Positions 1-7,123 of a stretch of DNA of 31,789 nt are shown here, piece after piece. The DNA lies in assembly GCF_943914685.1 (NCBI RefSeq), contig NZ_CALUCZ010000022.1:1-31789 (forward strand), written 5' to 3'. The position numbers and the translations under genes are program-made. This DNA comes from an uncultured Mobiluncus sp. Its GTDB lineage: Bacteria; Actinomycetota; Actinomycetes; Actinomycetales; Actinomycetaceae. Position 1 is the first letter of the stretch, and each line of letters opens with the position of its first letter. Under the pieces are notes generated by a model. The model saw only the letters and a program-made list of their open reading frames with translations, searched no databases and had not been told where the DNA came from.

Positions 1-193
1 ACCACTCACACTAACGACACGCCCGGCAAAAGACACACAAAATGTTACTTAACCCCGTTTTTGGTTGATATTTCAATGAAAACCGCTTTCGATTAAGTCG
101 AAAAAATCAAAATGCCAATACCCAGCCAATAAGAGATTTAAAATCGCTGCTGTATTCCTCACAATGTTGCCCTAGAGAGGCACCTCTTACCGT
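1..193. other. AT-rich leader region without a gene
   Basis: No convincing coding frame is visible. The stretch is richer in A and T than the rest of the window. It contains a 6-bp inverted repeat, TTTCGA (87-92) and TCGAAA (98-103), around a TTAAG spacer. This could be an operator or a weak hairpin; I cannot assign it. It leads directly into the 22-bp tandem repeats. Confidence 0.5.
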
Positions 194-281
194 TGTAAAA
201 CCGCAGCGCGAGTACTGTAGAACCGCAACAAAGGACTTGTAGAACCGCAACGCAAGCACTGTAAAACCGCAACGAAACACC
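194..281 (+). repeat. Four-copy 22-bp tandem direct repeat
   Basis: Four head-to-tail copies start at 194, 216, 238 and 260, exactly 22 bp apart. Each begins TGTA(A/G)AACCGCA(A/G)C, and the last 8 bases are variable and purine-rich. The period is close to two helical turns, so bound proteins would line up on one face of the DNA. The array ends about 20 bp before the -10 element of the ATPase gene, which suggests a regulator-binding array. There are no unique spacers, so it is not a CRISPR array. Confidence 0.85.
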
Positions 282-299
282 ATCTAAACCTCTATGACG

Positions 300-308
300 T
301 GCTAAAAT
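300..308 (+). promoter_or_regulatory. Extended -10 promoter for the DUF4143 ATPase gene
   Basis: TGC-TAAAAT (TAAAAT at 303-308) matches an extended -10 element. It ends 6 nt before the ATG at 315, so transcription would begin at or next to the start codon. There is no -35 match at 17 bp and no Shine-Dalgarno sequence. The tandem repeats just upstream could bind an activator or repressor. Confidence 0.55.
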
Positions 309-314
309 CGTTTT

Positions 315-1562
315 ATGATTACTGCTACGATTCCGCGAAATGCGAGGGTGTTGGCGGAAGAGATTTTAAGCGACACTCCGGTGCTAACGGTGTCGGGTGC
401 GCGCCAAGTTGGCAAGAGCACATTGGTATCTCAATTGCTAGAAAATCGGAGCCATCGTTTACTCAACCTGGACAATGCCGCAACCTTACAAGCGGCCCAG
501 ACAGACCCTGACGGTTTTGTGCGCCAGTTTCCGGAAGGGATTGTGGCAATTGATGAAATCCAACGAGTACCGGCATTACTTCGCGCGATTAAGGCAGCGC
601 TCGACGAGGATAGGCGTCCCGGCAGATTCATTGTTACTGGTTCGTCCAATCTAATGAATCTGAAAGGAGCGGAAGAATCGTTAGCGGGACGTGCGGAAAC
701 TCTGCGTTTACGCGGTTTTAGCCGGGGGGAACGCAAGGGAATCACAGAAGATTTTGCAGCAAATGCCTGGAATCCCCACCCCCAGCTACCAGCGTCCGAT
801 CTTGAACGCATCGACTATCTGCGCATGATTACCGAATCTTCCTTCCCAGAAATCGCGGAAGCTACCCCGCGGCGGCGCGACCGGTGGGTGCAAGCATATG
901 TGGAACGAGTACTAACCAAGGACGCCACCGACCTGTACGGAATCCAGTATCCCGATCGGCTGCGGGTTTTACTTGGAAAGGTAGCCTCGCAAGGCACCTC
1001 AGAATTCGTGGCAGCGCACGTCAGCAGGGAACTAAACATTCCAGAGCGGAGCGTTCCCGGATATCTAAACGCCCTAAAGAACGTGTTTTTAATCGATGTT
1101 TTACCAGCTTGGGGCACTAATCTAACCAGGCGAGTGATTTCGAAACCAAAAGTGTTCCTGCAAGACCCCGCTACGGCGGCCAGCCTCGTAGGCGTGGATG
1201 CCACGTCCTTGGAAATGCAAATCTCCAGTTCCTTCACCGGTGGGCTACTGGAATCTTTTGTGGCCACCGAACTCCTGAAACAACGGGAGTGGTCAGCGAT
1301 ACCTTTCAAATTGTTCCACTTCCGTGACTCCACCGGCAAAGAGGTCGATTTGGTCATGGAATCACGGGGTCGCGAGATTGTAGGAGTGGAGGTCAAAGCC
1401 GCAGTCAGTTTGCAGGGCAAAGACTTCTCTGGGTTGCGTCACCTGCAAAAGTTAGCCGGCGAAAAATTTAGATGTGGAATCTTACTCTATGCCGGAAAAG
1501 AATCCCTGCCGATGGGGCCGGGTCTGTGGGCAATGCCCATCTCTGCTCTATGGAGTGTTTAA
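315..1562 (+). CDS. AAA+ ATPase with DUF4143 domain
   Basis: A 415-residue protein of the common ATP-binding DUF4143 family, whose biological role is poorly defined. Walker A is GARQVGKS at residues 28-35. Walker B (VAIDEIQ) lies near residue 77, followed by the sensor-like FIVTGSSN. The middle part fits a winged-helix region. The C-terminal DUF4143 part ends in a nuclease-like fold signature, with Asp345 and the Glu359-Val-Lys361 motif, resembling PD-(D/E)xK proteins; whether it cuts DNA is unknown. Length is usual for the family. The ATG at 315 has no Shine-Dalgarno but sits 6 nt after an extended -10, so the mRNA is probably leaderless. These genes often occur alone in accessory regions, which fits here. 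Confidence 0.9.
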   Translation: MITATIPRNARVLAEEILSDTPVLTVSGARQVGKSTLVSQLLENRSHRLLNLDNAATLQAAQTDPDGFVRQFPEGIVAIDEIQRVPALLRAIKAALDEDRRPGRFIVTGSSNLMNLKGAEESLAGRAETLRLRGFSRGERKGITEDFAANAWNPHPQLPASDLERIDYLRMITESSFPEIAEATPRRRDRWVQAYVERVLTKDATDLYGIQYPDRLRVLLGKVASQGTSEFVAAHVSRELNIPERSVPGYLNALKNVFLIDVLPAWGTNLTRRVISKPKVFLQDPATAASLVGVDATSLEMQISSSFTGGLLESFVATELLKQREWSAIPFKLFHFRDSTGKEVDLVMESRGREIVGVEVKAAVSLQGKDFSGLRHLQKLAGEKFRCGILLYAGKESLPMGPGLWAMPISALWSV

Positions 1563-1689
1563 CGGCCTGAGGTGTCTTATCGCTCACCTGGTGCCGAATG
1601 GAATCTAGGTGTGTGAGGTAGCGAGGGCTTTTTGAGTCCCATGGCTTTCATGATTTATGTGATTGACGCAAAGGATGGGTCGTCATCTT

Positions 1690-1757
1690 TGGAAAATGAT
1701 TTGTAGAGATTCGCAGGTGAAGATGTGGAACTTGTTGATTACCCTGACTATCACTGA
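1690..1757 (+). pseudogene. Possible remnant of a HigB-type toxin gene
   Basis: The frame ending at TGA 1755-1757 reads RFAGEDVELVDYPDYH, which closely resembles the C-terminus of HigB/RelE-like toxins (aspartate-rich, ending DYH). The preceding bases give WKMICR only in another frame (from TGG 1690), and the in-frame codon 1704-1706 is a stop. About 2 nt must be removed to join them, and I find no intact toxin N-terminus between 1563 and 1690. It lies where higB normally sits, overlapping the Shine-Dalgarno of the antitoxin gene. The remnant is short, so the assignment is tentative. Confidence 0.4.
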
Positions 1758-1768
1758 GGAGGATGAAA

Positions 1769-2083
1769 ATGAGTATGAAAAATCCGGTGTATCCCGGAGC
1801 GGTAATCCGTGAGGATTTCTTGAATGAACTTGGCATTTCAGTCAGTGACGCCAGTCGAAAGTTGGGGGTGTCTCGAGTTACGCTTTCGCGCGTCTTAAAT
1901 GGGAAAGCGGCGCTAACTCCTAATCTGGCTTTACGCCTTGAGCTCGCGGGAATCGGCAATGGCCGTCTGTGGCTGGATATGCAGACCGCCTATGAGCTTG
2001 CTCAGGCTCGTAGCAAAGAGCCCCCAGTTTCTGCACACTTGGGGTATTTCTTTGCAATCTCAAGACAAACAATTGTTTCGTGA
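1769..2083 (+). CDS. higA: HigA-family antitoxin, XRE-type DNA-binding protein
   Basis: A 104-residue helix-turn-helix protein of the HigA/VapI type, expected to neutralise a HigB toxin and repress its own operon. The N-terminal PGxxIREDFLNELG and the helix-turn-helix around VSDASRKLGVSRVTLSRVLNGKAAL are characteristic, followed by the usual ALRLELAG and WLDMQTAYELAQAR. The start at 1769 is chosen because GAGGAGG (1756-1762) lies 6 nt upstream. The ATG at 1763 abuts that sequence and the ATG at 1775 is 12 nt away. The last 20 or so residues look unlike typical HigA tails. Only a decayed toxin tail is seen upstream, so this may be an orphan antitoxin. Confidence 0.82.
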   Translation: MSMKNPVYPGAVIREDFLNELGISVSDASRKLGVSRVTLSRVLNGKAALTPNLALRLELAGIGNGRLWLDMQTAYELAQARSKEPPVSAHLGYFFAISRQTIVS

Positions 2084-2297
2084 TTGGCTGCAAAATCTGC
2101 TTTCGCATCTTGCCAGGCCTGTCAATCAAGCTCGTCTGAGAATACTCTTTTGGGCTTAACAGAACCTAATAACCGAATTGTATTTTCATAATATTGACGG
2201 CCAGTTGCCTGGGGTTAAACGTTAATTGGGTCGCTAATTGAGGCAGACAACCTTAATGCATCAAACCCTCGTCTGAAGATTCGTTACCGCCGCGGGG
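2084..2297. other. AT-rich intergenic region upstream of lsr2
   Basis: No gene is supported here. The stretch is AT-rich and contains runs such as TTAAACGTTAATTGGG. AT-rich DNA of this kind is the preferred target of Lsr2, so autoregulation from here is plausible but unproven. Confidence 0.5.
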
Positions 2298-2327
2298 TTG
2301 AATTAATTATTCTTCGATGTCTAATAT
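2298..2327 (+). promoter_or_regulatory. Promoter of lsr2
   Basis: TTGAAT (2298-2303) and TAATAT (2322-2327) are separated by 18 bp and resemble housekeeping -35 and -10 hexamers. The predicted start near 2334 leaves a leader of about 33 nt with the Shine-Dalgarno GGAGGG at 2354-2359. Confidence 0.6.
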
Positions 2328-2366
2328 AGAGCTATTCATTCACTCATACTTTTGGAGGGCGCCATC

Positions 2367-2705
2367 ATGGCCAAGAAAGTAAAAACCATCCTGATTGACG
2401 ATATTGACGGTTCAGACGCGGCTGAGACGGTCACTTTTGGTTTGGATAACGTCAACTATGAAATTGATTTAAATGAAACCCACGCCAAGGAACTGCGCGA
2501 CAGCTTGGCGCGCTGGATTAAGTCTGGACGTAAAGTTTCGGGCCGCCGCCGCCGCGGAACTGCCACGACAGTAAACAACGAAGTCCGCGAACTCAACCGC
2601 CGCGTGCGCGCTTGGGCTGGTGAAAAAGGAATCCCGGTCAACGACCGTGGCCGCGTTCCGCAAAAACTCATCGACCAATACCGCGCCGCCACCGGCGACA
2701 AGTAA
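2367..2705 (+). CDS. lsr2: Lsr2 nucleoid-associated protein / xenogeneic silencer
   Basis: A 112-residue Lsr2 homologue. Lsr2 bridges and silences AT-rich DNA, often horizontally acquired, in actinobacteria. The N-terminal dimerisation part (KTILIDDIDGSDAAETVTFGLD) precedes a basic linker (GRRRRG). The C-terminal DNA-binding domain has the family motif RAWAGEKGIPVNDRGRVP, whose Arg94-Gly95-Arg96 hook inserts into the minor groove. The ATG at 2367 is chosen over an upstream TTG at 2352 because GGAGGG lies 7 nt before it and Lsr2 proteins start MAKK. It has its own promoter and converges with ispF. The AT-rich stretch at 1-2350 is an obvious nearby target. Confidence 0.95.
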   Translation: MAKKVKTILIDDIDGSDAAETVTFGLDNVNYEIDLNETHAKELRDSLARWIKSGRKVSGRRRRGTATTVNNEVRELNRRVRAWAGEKGIPVNDRGRVPQKLIDQYRAATGDK

Positions 2706-2740
2706 GGGCCATTTCCACCCCGAAAACTTCATAATTACGT

Positions 2741-2818
2741 AAGGACTGACCGTCCGGCCTTTTGCGACGAAACATTATTCACGACGCAATAAACAAATTG
2801 CCAGGGCGGCCAGTCCTT
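2741..2818. repeat. Imperfect inverted repeat between lsr2 and ispF
   Basis: Arm 2741-2755 (AAGGACTGACCGTCC) and arm 2804-2818 (GGGCGGCCAGTCCTT) pair at 13 of 15 positions. Inside them, TTGCGACG (2763-2770) faces CGACGCAA with one mismatch. The right arm lies in the last codons of ispF. The position between convergent genes suggests a transcription-stopping structure, although no strong T-tract follows. Confidence 0.45.
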
Positions 2819-3260
2819 CCTCATTTCCCGTAAATCCCATGCGATCAGTCGTCGTTGCCGAAAACGACACCGGTGCCCCCAGGATATTCCCCAACGCCGC
2901 CTCCGCTTCAGCGTAACGTGGCCCGAGCCGCGGCTTTTGACCGACAACAGTCACGCTGGCATTGATTACCGCCCAACCGGCCTCGTGCAACATCTGCATC
3001 GCCGCGCTCAAGAACACTTCCCCGCCGGCTCCGGCAAACTCCGGACGAGACACCCCAAAGTTAGTACCCAAGTCGCCCAACCCGGCGGCTGAGAGTAGGG
3101 CGTCGGTCAAGGCGTGGGCGGCTACGTCTCCGTCCGAATGCCCCTCCAGCGGCGCATGGTCAGGAAAAGACAGGGTACCCACCTTGAGCGGGCGGCCCGC
3201 CACCGGCTCACCGGCAGCAAAACGATGCGCGTCAAAACCCTGGCCAACTCGGAAATCCAT
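2775..3260 (-). CDS. ispF: 2-C-methyl-D-erythritol 2,4-cyclodiphosphate synthase
   Basis: A 161-residue enzyme of the cytoplasmic MEP isoprenoid pathway. It converts CDP-methylerythritol 2-phosphate to methylerythritol cyclodiphosphate with release of CMP. The N-terminal VGQGFDAHRF carries the Asp-x-His metal ligands. GHSDGDVAAHALTDALLSAAGLGDLG and the C-terminal ATTTDRMGFTGNEEGLAALA are family signatures. Length matches the family. A longer frame extends upstream, but MDFRVGQGF is the conserved N-terminus, so ATG at 3260 is used. TAGGAT (3273-3268) ends 7 nt upstream, so the message may be leaderless; a weak AGGA is also present. ispD is not adjacent. Confidence 0.96.
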   Translation of the reverse strand: MDFRVGQGFDAHRFAAGEPVAGRPLKVGTLSFPDHAPLEGHSDGDVAAHALTDALLSAAGLGDLGTNFGVSRPEFAGAGGEVFLSAAMQMLHEAGWAVINASVTVVGQKPRLGPRYAEAEAALGNILGAPVSFSATTTDRMGFTGNEEGLAALAICLLRRE

Positions 3261-3267
3261 GAATAAA

Positions 3268-3273
3268 ATCCTA
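3268..3273 (-). promoter_or_regulatory. -10 element of ispF
   Basis: TAGGAT on the minus strand ends 7 nt before the ATG at 3260, which is leaderless geometry. The ACCCTTTTGGGT palindrome (3296-3307) lies about 22 nt further upstream and is shared with the divergent gene. Confidence 0.4.
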
Positions 3274-3295
3274 ATTGGAATGTTGGTGGTATTTA

Positions 3296-3337
3296 ACCCT
3301 TTTGGGTGGTGTATTCCCCTGACCAGCACTTTAGTCT
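3296..3337 (+). promoter_or_regulatory. Palindrome-type promoter of the zinc-ribbon gene
   Basis: The palindrome ACCCTTTTGGGT (3296-3307) is followed, 23 nt after GGGTG (3304-3308), by TAGTCT (3332-3337). The same spacing recurs at 7124, 8747 and 18467. With a start near 3344, the palindrome would be centred about 43 bp upstream, typical for an activator next to RNA polymerase. Confidence 0.6.
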
Positions 3338-3397
3338 GGTGATAGTAGCAAATTTTGCTCATCCCCAGCGGATACAAGCTAAGGAGGCCAGTCAATC

Positions 3398-4591
3398 GTG
3401 AGCGATGTGCAGCTAAAATGTCCGTCCTGCGGTGCTCCCATTAATTTTGATGTGCCCAGCGGCAAGATGAAGTGCAGCTTTTGCGGGGCTTCATTCACAG
3501 TCGAGGAGGTCAACCAGTTCAACGGTATCTCCCAAGCCAACGCGGAACTCAATGCCGCGCACGCGCAACAGACGGGGACAACGGGGGTCGCCGGTGGGGC
3601 CGGAACCGCTGCGAGCCCGGAAACGCAAATCTCCACCACTCCTGCCGAGGGTCAACCCGGCTGGGTCGAGCCCCCGCCCACCTATCTGGACGAAGCGACC
3701 GGACAGCAAATGGCTCAGTTCCAATGCAATTCCTGCGGTGGGGAAATCATCGGCTCACCCGACATGGTCAGTGCCCGGTGTCCCTGGTGCAACAACAACT
3801 TCGTGGCAACCGGACAGCTGACCAGCACCCGCGTCCCCGACCGGATGATTCCTTTTGCGATGACCAAAGAACAAGCCTTGGCGGCTTTCAAAGCCGAAAT
3901 GCGGAAGCTGAAGCTCATTCCCAATGAGTTTAAGCAGGTCAGCGTGGACGACATCCAAGGCGTTTACGTGCCTTACTGGCTGTATGACGCAACGGTCGCG
4001 GGCGAAGGCAACTACCGGTGCGAAACCATCCGCACCTGGACCGATTCTGATTACGAATACACCGAACATCGGGAATTCGACGTGTATCGCAGCGCCAACG
4101 TTACTTTCCTGGATGTGCCGGTGGCGGGCACCACGAAAGTGACCGATAAGCTCACGGAATCCATCGAACCTTTTGACTACACCAAATCGGTAGCGTTTTC
4201 CCCCGCCTACCTGACGGGCTTCATGACCAACAAATATGACGTGGAAGCACAGGACGCCAACCCCCGTGCTTTGGAACGCATGAAAGAATCCACCGAGACG
4301 GTGCTGCGGAACTCAATCAGCGGCTATAACTCGGTGTCGACCGTCAGCACCTCCATCCAGCCGGCTTTCGGCGAACTTGAATACGTGTTCTTGCCGTTAT
4401 GGTTGATGAATGTCGATTTCCAAGGCAAAAACTACAACTATGCGATGAACGGGCAAACCGGCAAGTTTGTGGGTACGTTCCCGGTATCCGAGCGCAAGTA
4501 TTGGACCGGCCTGATAGGGATTGCCATCCCCATCGCCATCATTTTTGGCGCCATATTTATTCCGTTCCTGATGCCGTGGCTTTTGGATTGA
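3398..4591 (+). CDS. Membrane-anchored zinc-ribbon protein
   Basis: A 397-residue protein with two pairs of zinc-ribbon knuckles. The N-terminal set is CPSCGAP and CSFCGAS (residues 8-33). The second set is CNSCGGE and CPWCNNN (about residues 109-133). A flexible Ala/Gly/Thr-rich linker separates them. A conserved alpha/beta region follows, and a C-terminal hydrophobic segment (about residues 370-394) should anchor the protein, leaving the ribbons in the cytoplasm. Function is unknown; relatives are annotated as zinc-ribbon or TFIIB-like proteins. GTG 3398 has AAGGAGG (3381-3387) 10 nt upstream. It shares an operon with the TPM-domain gene 11 nt downstream and is driven by the palindrome-type promoter. 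Confidence 0.85.
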   Translation: MSDVQLKCPSCGAPINFDVPSGKMKCSFCGASFTVEEVNQFNGISQANAELNAAHAQQTGTTGVAGGAGTAASPETQISTTPAEGQPGWVEPPPTYLDEATGQQMAQFQCNSCGGEIIGSPDMVSARCPWCNNNFVATGQLTSTRVPDRMIPFAMTKEQALAAFKAEMRKLKLIPNEFKQVSVDDIQGVYVPYWLYDATVAGEGNYRCETIRTWTDSDYEYTEHREFDVYRSANVTFLDVPVAGTTKVTDKLTESIEPFDYTKSVAFSPAYLTGFMTNKYDVEAQDANPRALERMKESTETVLRNSISGYNSVSTVSTSIQPAFGELEYVFLPLWLMNVDFQGKNYNYAMNGQTGKFVGTFPVSERKYWTGLIGIAIPIAIIFGAIFIPFLMPWLLD

Positions 4592-4602
4592 GGTTAGAAA
4601 TC

Positions 4603-6072
4603 ATGAATATGCGTAAGAAAATCCTGTTTTCCGCTGGCGCACTAGCGGTGGCGTTGGCTCCGGCGGTTGGTTTCGCCATGCCCGCGGCGGCGGGCGCAGA
4701 AGTCAGCCCTACCGCAGTTTCCGGGTCGGCCCCGGAGCGCGTGGTACGAGGCGAAACATCCAATACCGAGTTTATCTATGACGACGCGGATTATCTGGAT
4801 GCCAATCAAGAGGCGAGGCTCACAAACATCGCGAAAGCGGTATGGCAGACTTCCGGTCACCGCATTATCTACATTTCCACCACCGATCCGGCTATGGAGG
4901 ACGACCCCGATGCCTGGCTCGACGATTACGCAAAGGCCCACAATATTTCGCTTGACTCCGTCATTTTGGTGGCCGGAGGCGTGAACTACACCACCACTGA
5001 CGGGCAAACCTCTGACGCGATTTCTGACGCGGACTGGGAACAGTTGCTGAAAAAGTCTAAAACCGCAGCAGACACGCATACCAAGCGTGCCGACAGTTTC
5101 TTTATGACTTTTGCTGATTATCTGAACAAGCATCCTCTGGAAAGGGCGGGTAGCCCCGCGGCGGCGTCACAGCCGACCAACCAGACTCCGCCTCTGGAGG
5201 AGTCAGAAACCCCGGAGGCCAGTGAAGAACCGGCTGACTCCGCGGACCTGCCGCTGACCGAATTTGGCGACATCATCAAATTCCCTTATGGAGAGCAGTT
5301 TCCCTACGTGGGCGGACAGTCGGACGTAAAATCCGCGGCGCCTTTCATCCGCGACCACTCCGAGGTGTTTAGCAAGTCAAAGATTGCCGGCTGGGAAAAG
5401 CAAATGACCGCTTTGGCCGACAAGTACGGGATTGCGCCCTATATCGTGACCGTGGACGATTTCCGTTATCAAACCCCGCAAAAGTGGGGAGCGAACTACT
5501 ACAACGTTAACCAGCTTGGTCTGGGGGAAAAGGACGCCAGCGGGGTGCTCATGGTCATTAACCCCAGCTCGCGTGATTTGTGGTTCCTGGGTCACGGGGC
5601 CGGTGAGCAAGCATTTACCGTCTATGGCATCGAAAAGCTCTATGACCACGTCAAACAACCCTTGGGTGATGACCACTGGGACGACGGCGTGGACGTCTAC
5701 CTGACCCAGGTGGCGGATTACCTGGAACAATGGAAAGCCGGAACGCCCTACAGTGCGAGCCACCCACTGCCCCACCCCATAACCCTGGAGTCAACCACTG
5801 CCGGGGTCGCCGGGGCGGCAGCTCTTGGTGGCGGTGCCGGCACCCTGGTGATGCGCCGAATCAGGAAAAAGCACGATACTGCACATTTACAGTGGGGAGC
5901 GATTTATTACGTCGTGCCTGGTTCGGACCAGATTACCGGCTCCAATGATGTCTTTGTGAACGAATACATAACCCACGTCGCACGTCCCAAGAGTAGCGGC
6001 AGCTCCGGCCACCACGGCGGCTCGTTCAGGTCTGGGGGTACGTCGTTTAGTTCCGGGGGCGGTAAGTTCTAA
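4603..6072 (+). CDS. Secreted/membrane TPM-domain protein with Gly/Ser-rich tail
   Basis: A 489-residue protein beginning with a signal peptide (MRKK, then hydrophobic, Ala-rich to about residue 30). Two successive regions resemble TPM (Psb32/MOLO-1-type) domains. The first (about 50-180) holds FIYDDADYLDANQEARL. The second (about 230-375) holds HSEVFSKSKIAGWEKQMTALADKYG and GVLMVINPSSRDLWF. An acidic proline-containing linker joins them. A transmembrane helix (about 385-405) is followed by a cytoplasmic part ending in SGG and HHGG repeats with the terminal SSGGGKF typical of these proteins. ATG 4603 has GAGG 9 nt upstream; a longer frame from 4399 overlaps the previous gene and is rejected. 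Exact function is unknown; envelope maintenance is a guess from location. Confidence 0.85.
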   Translation: MNMRKKILFSAGALAVALAPAVGFAMPAAAGAEVSPTAVSGSAPERVVRGETSNTEFIYDDADYLDANQEARLTNIAKAVWQTSGHRIIYISTTDPAMEDDPDAWLDDYAKAHNISLDSVILVAGGVNYTTTDGQTSDAISDADWEQLLKKSKTAADTHTKRADSFFMTFADYLNKHPLERAGSPAAASQPTNQTPPLEESETPEASEEPADSADLPLTEFGDIIKFPYGEQFPYVGGQSDVKSAAPFIRDHSEVFSKSKIAGWEKQMTALADKYGIAPYIVTVDDFRYQTPQKWGANYYNVNQLGLGEKDASGVLMVINPSSRDLWFLGHGAGEQAFTVYGIEKLYDHVKQPLGDDHWDDGVDVYLTQVADYLEQWKAGTPYSASHPLPHPITLESTTAGVAGAAALGGGAGTLVMRRIRKKHDTAHLQWGAIYYVVPGSDQITGSNDVFVNEYITHVARPKSSGSSGHHGGSFRSGGTSFSSGGGKF

Positions 6073-6166
6073 GTTCACGGGCCCAAGGGCGGTGGCATGG
6101 CGTGCTCGGCGGCGCGGTGTGTCCGCTGTCGCCGCGCTCCCGCCGGCAGCCGCACCACCCGTGAAC
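6073..6166. repeat. Spaced inverted repeat, possible structured terminator
   Basis: GTTCACGGG (6073-6081) and CCCGTGAAC (6158-6166) are perfect 9-bp arms around a very GC-rich 76-nt interior that contains further complementary GC stretches. It begins right after the TPM stop codon. It could stop transcription or be a fold-back RNA; there is no clear T-tract. Confidence 0.35.
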
Positions 6167-6235
6167 GAGCCTCGTCACCGACCTTGTGAACAGGCATAAC
6201 ACCCACCGCGCTGGCAACGCCCCTCATAACCGACC

Positions 6236-6241
6236 TAAGAT
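6236..6241 (+). promoter_or_regulatory. -10 element of the PAP2 phosphatase gene
   Basis: TAAGAT ends 6 nt before the GTG at 6248, consistent with a leaderless message. No -35 or Shine-Dalgarno is evident. Confidence 0.45.
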
Positions 6242-6247
6242 TGACAC

Positions 6248-7105
6248 GTGAGTGAGGTTTCGGCGCCGCGGCTAACCCGCAACCAGTTTTTTCGGTTGGT
6301 TGCGGCTGTGGTTTGCGCAATCCTCACCGCGATTATCGCCCAGCAGTCCCTCGTTACCGTCAAGGGACAAAACTTTGACGGCCTGACCCGGTTTGCGGTC
6401 AGCCGCGGCAAACCGTACCTGTTCGGGGCGGATACGGCCGCACTGGACACGATTTCTATGGGTGCCCTCATTGCTCTGACCGGGGTGGTTTTTTTGATAG
6501 CCGCCGCCCGGAAACGGCGCGAACTGGGAATTCGTGTGCTGATTTTGGTGGCGGGCGCGAACCTGACCACCCAAATCCTGAAACATTGGATCATCCACCG
6601 CCCCGCGCTGGGCGTCGATTACCAAGGTTTAGCAAACTCGCTACCCAGCGGACACACGACAGTAGCGATGACGGCGGCGATTGGAATCGTCATGGTCGTT
6701 GTGCCCAAGTGGCGTTCCGTAGCCGTGTTTGTCGGCTGGCTCACCACCAGTTTTGTCGGCATTGCCGTGATGCTCAACCAATGGCATCGCCTCTCCGATG
6801 TGCTCACCGCCATTCTCATTGCGGCCGCCTGGGGCTTGGTGCTGACTCCCCGGGAGGCCACCGACCGCCGTTTCGGCCACACCCACCGCGTTACCCTCCT
6901 GGTTTCCCTGGCCGCCACCCTCATCGGGGCTATTGGAATTGGTGTGATTTGGCTGCGGATGACCGACATTCCCCTGTCCGAGGCCGCTCTGCAAGCCGCC
7001 TCCAGAACCCCGCTCGGTTTGGCGACCGGCGGCGCCTCCGTGCTGACCATCATCGGCCTGGCCGGCTTGGTCCTGGCGATGGTCAACACGCAAGCCCGCC
7101 ATTAA
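6248..7105 (+). CDS. PAP2-family membrane phosphatase
   Basis: A 285-residue integral membrane protein with six or so hydrophobic segments. The three phosphatase motifs are present: K112-HWIIHR-P, P133-S-G-H136, and the H180-RLSD-V stretch. These families dephosphorylate lipid phosphates such as undecaprenyl pyrophosphate or phosphatidic acid on the outer face of the membrane; the substrate cannot be told from sequence. The last motif begins NQWHR instead of the classical SR start, a common variation. GTG at 6248 lacks a Shine-Dalgarno and is placed for leaderless translation. It stands alone between the TPM gene and the surface-protein unit. Confidence 0.88.
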   Translation: MSEVSAPRLTRNQFFRLVAAVVCAILTAIIAQQSLVTVKGQNFDGLTRFAVSRGKPYLFGADTAALDTISMGALIALTGVVFLIAAARKRRELGIRVLILVAGANLTTQILKHWIIHRPALGVDYQGLANSLPSGHTTVAMTAAIGIVMVVVPKWRSVAVFVGWLTTSFVGIAVMLNQWHRLSDVLTAILIAAAWGLVLTPREATDRRFGHTHRVTLLVSLAATLIGAIGIGVIWLRMTDIPLSEAALQAASRTPLGLATGGASVLTIIGLAGLVLAMVNTQARH

Positions 7106-7123
7106 AACCGGTTGAGACGGTTT

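Noticed and set aside
194..281. Short CRISPR-like array
   Set aside because: The copies are directly adjacent with no unique spacers, no longer repeat and no cas genes nearby.
299..511. 70-residue frame overlapping the start of the ATPase gene
   Set aside because: It lies in another frame of a clear coding gene and shows no family features.
815..1420. 201-residue minus-strand frame inside the ATPase gene
   Set aside because: Antisense shadow of a well-supported gene; its translation shows no recognisable motif.
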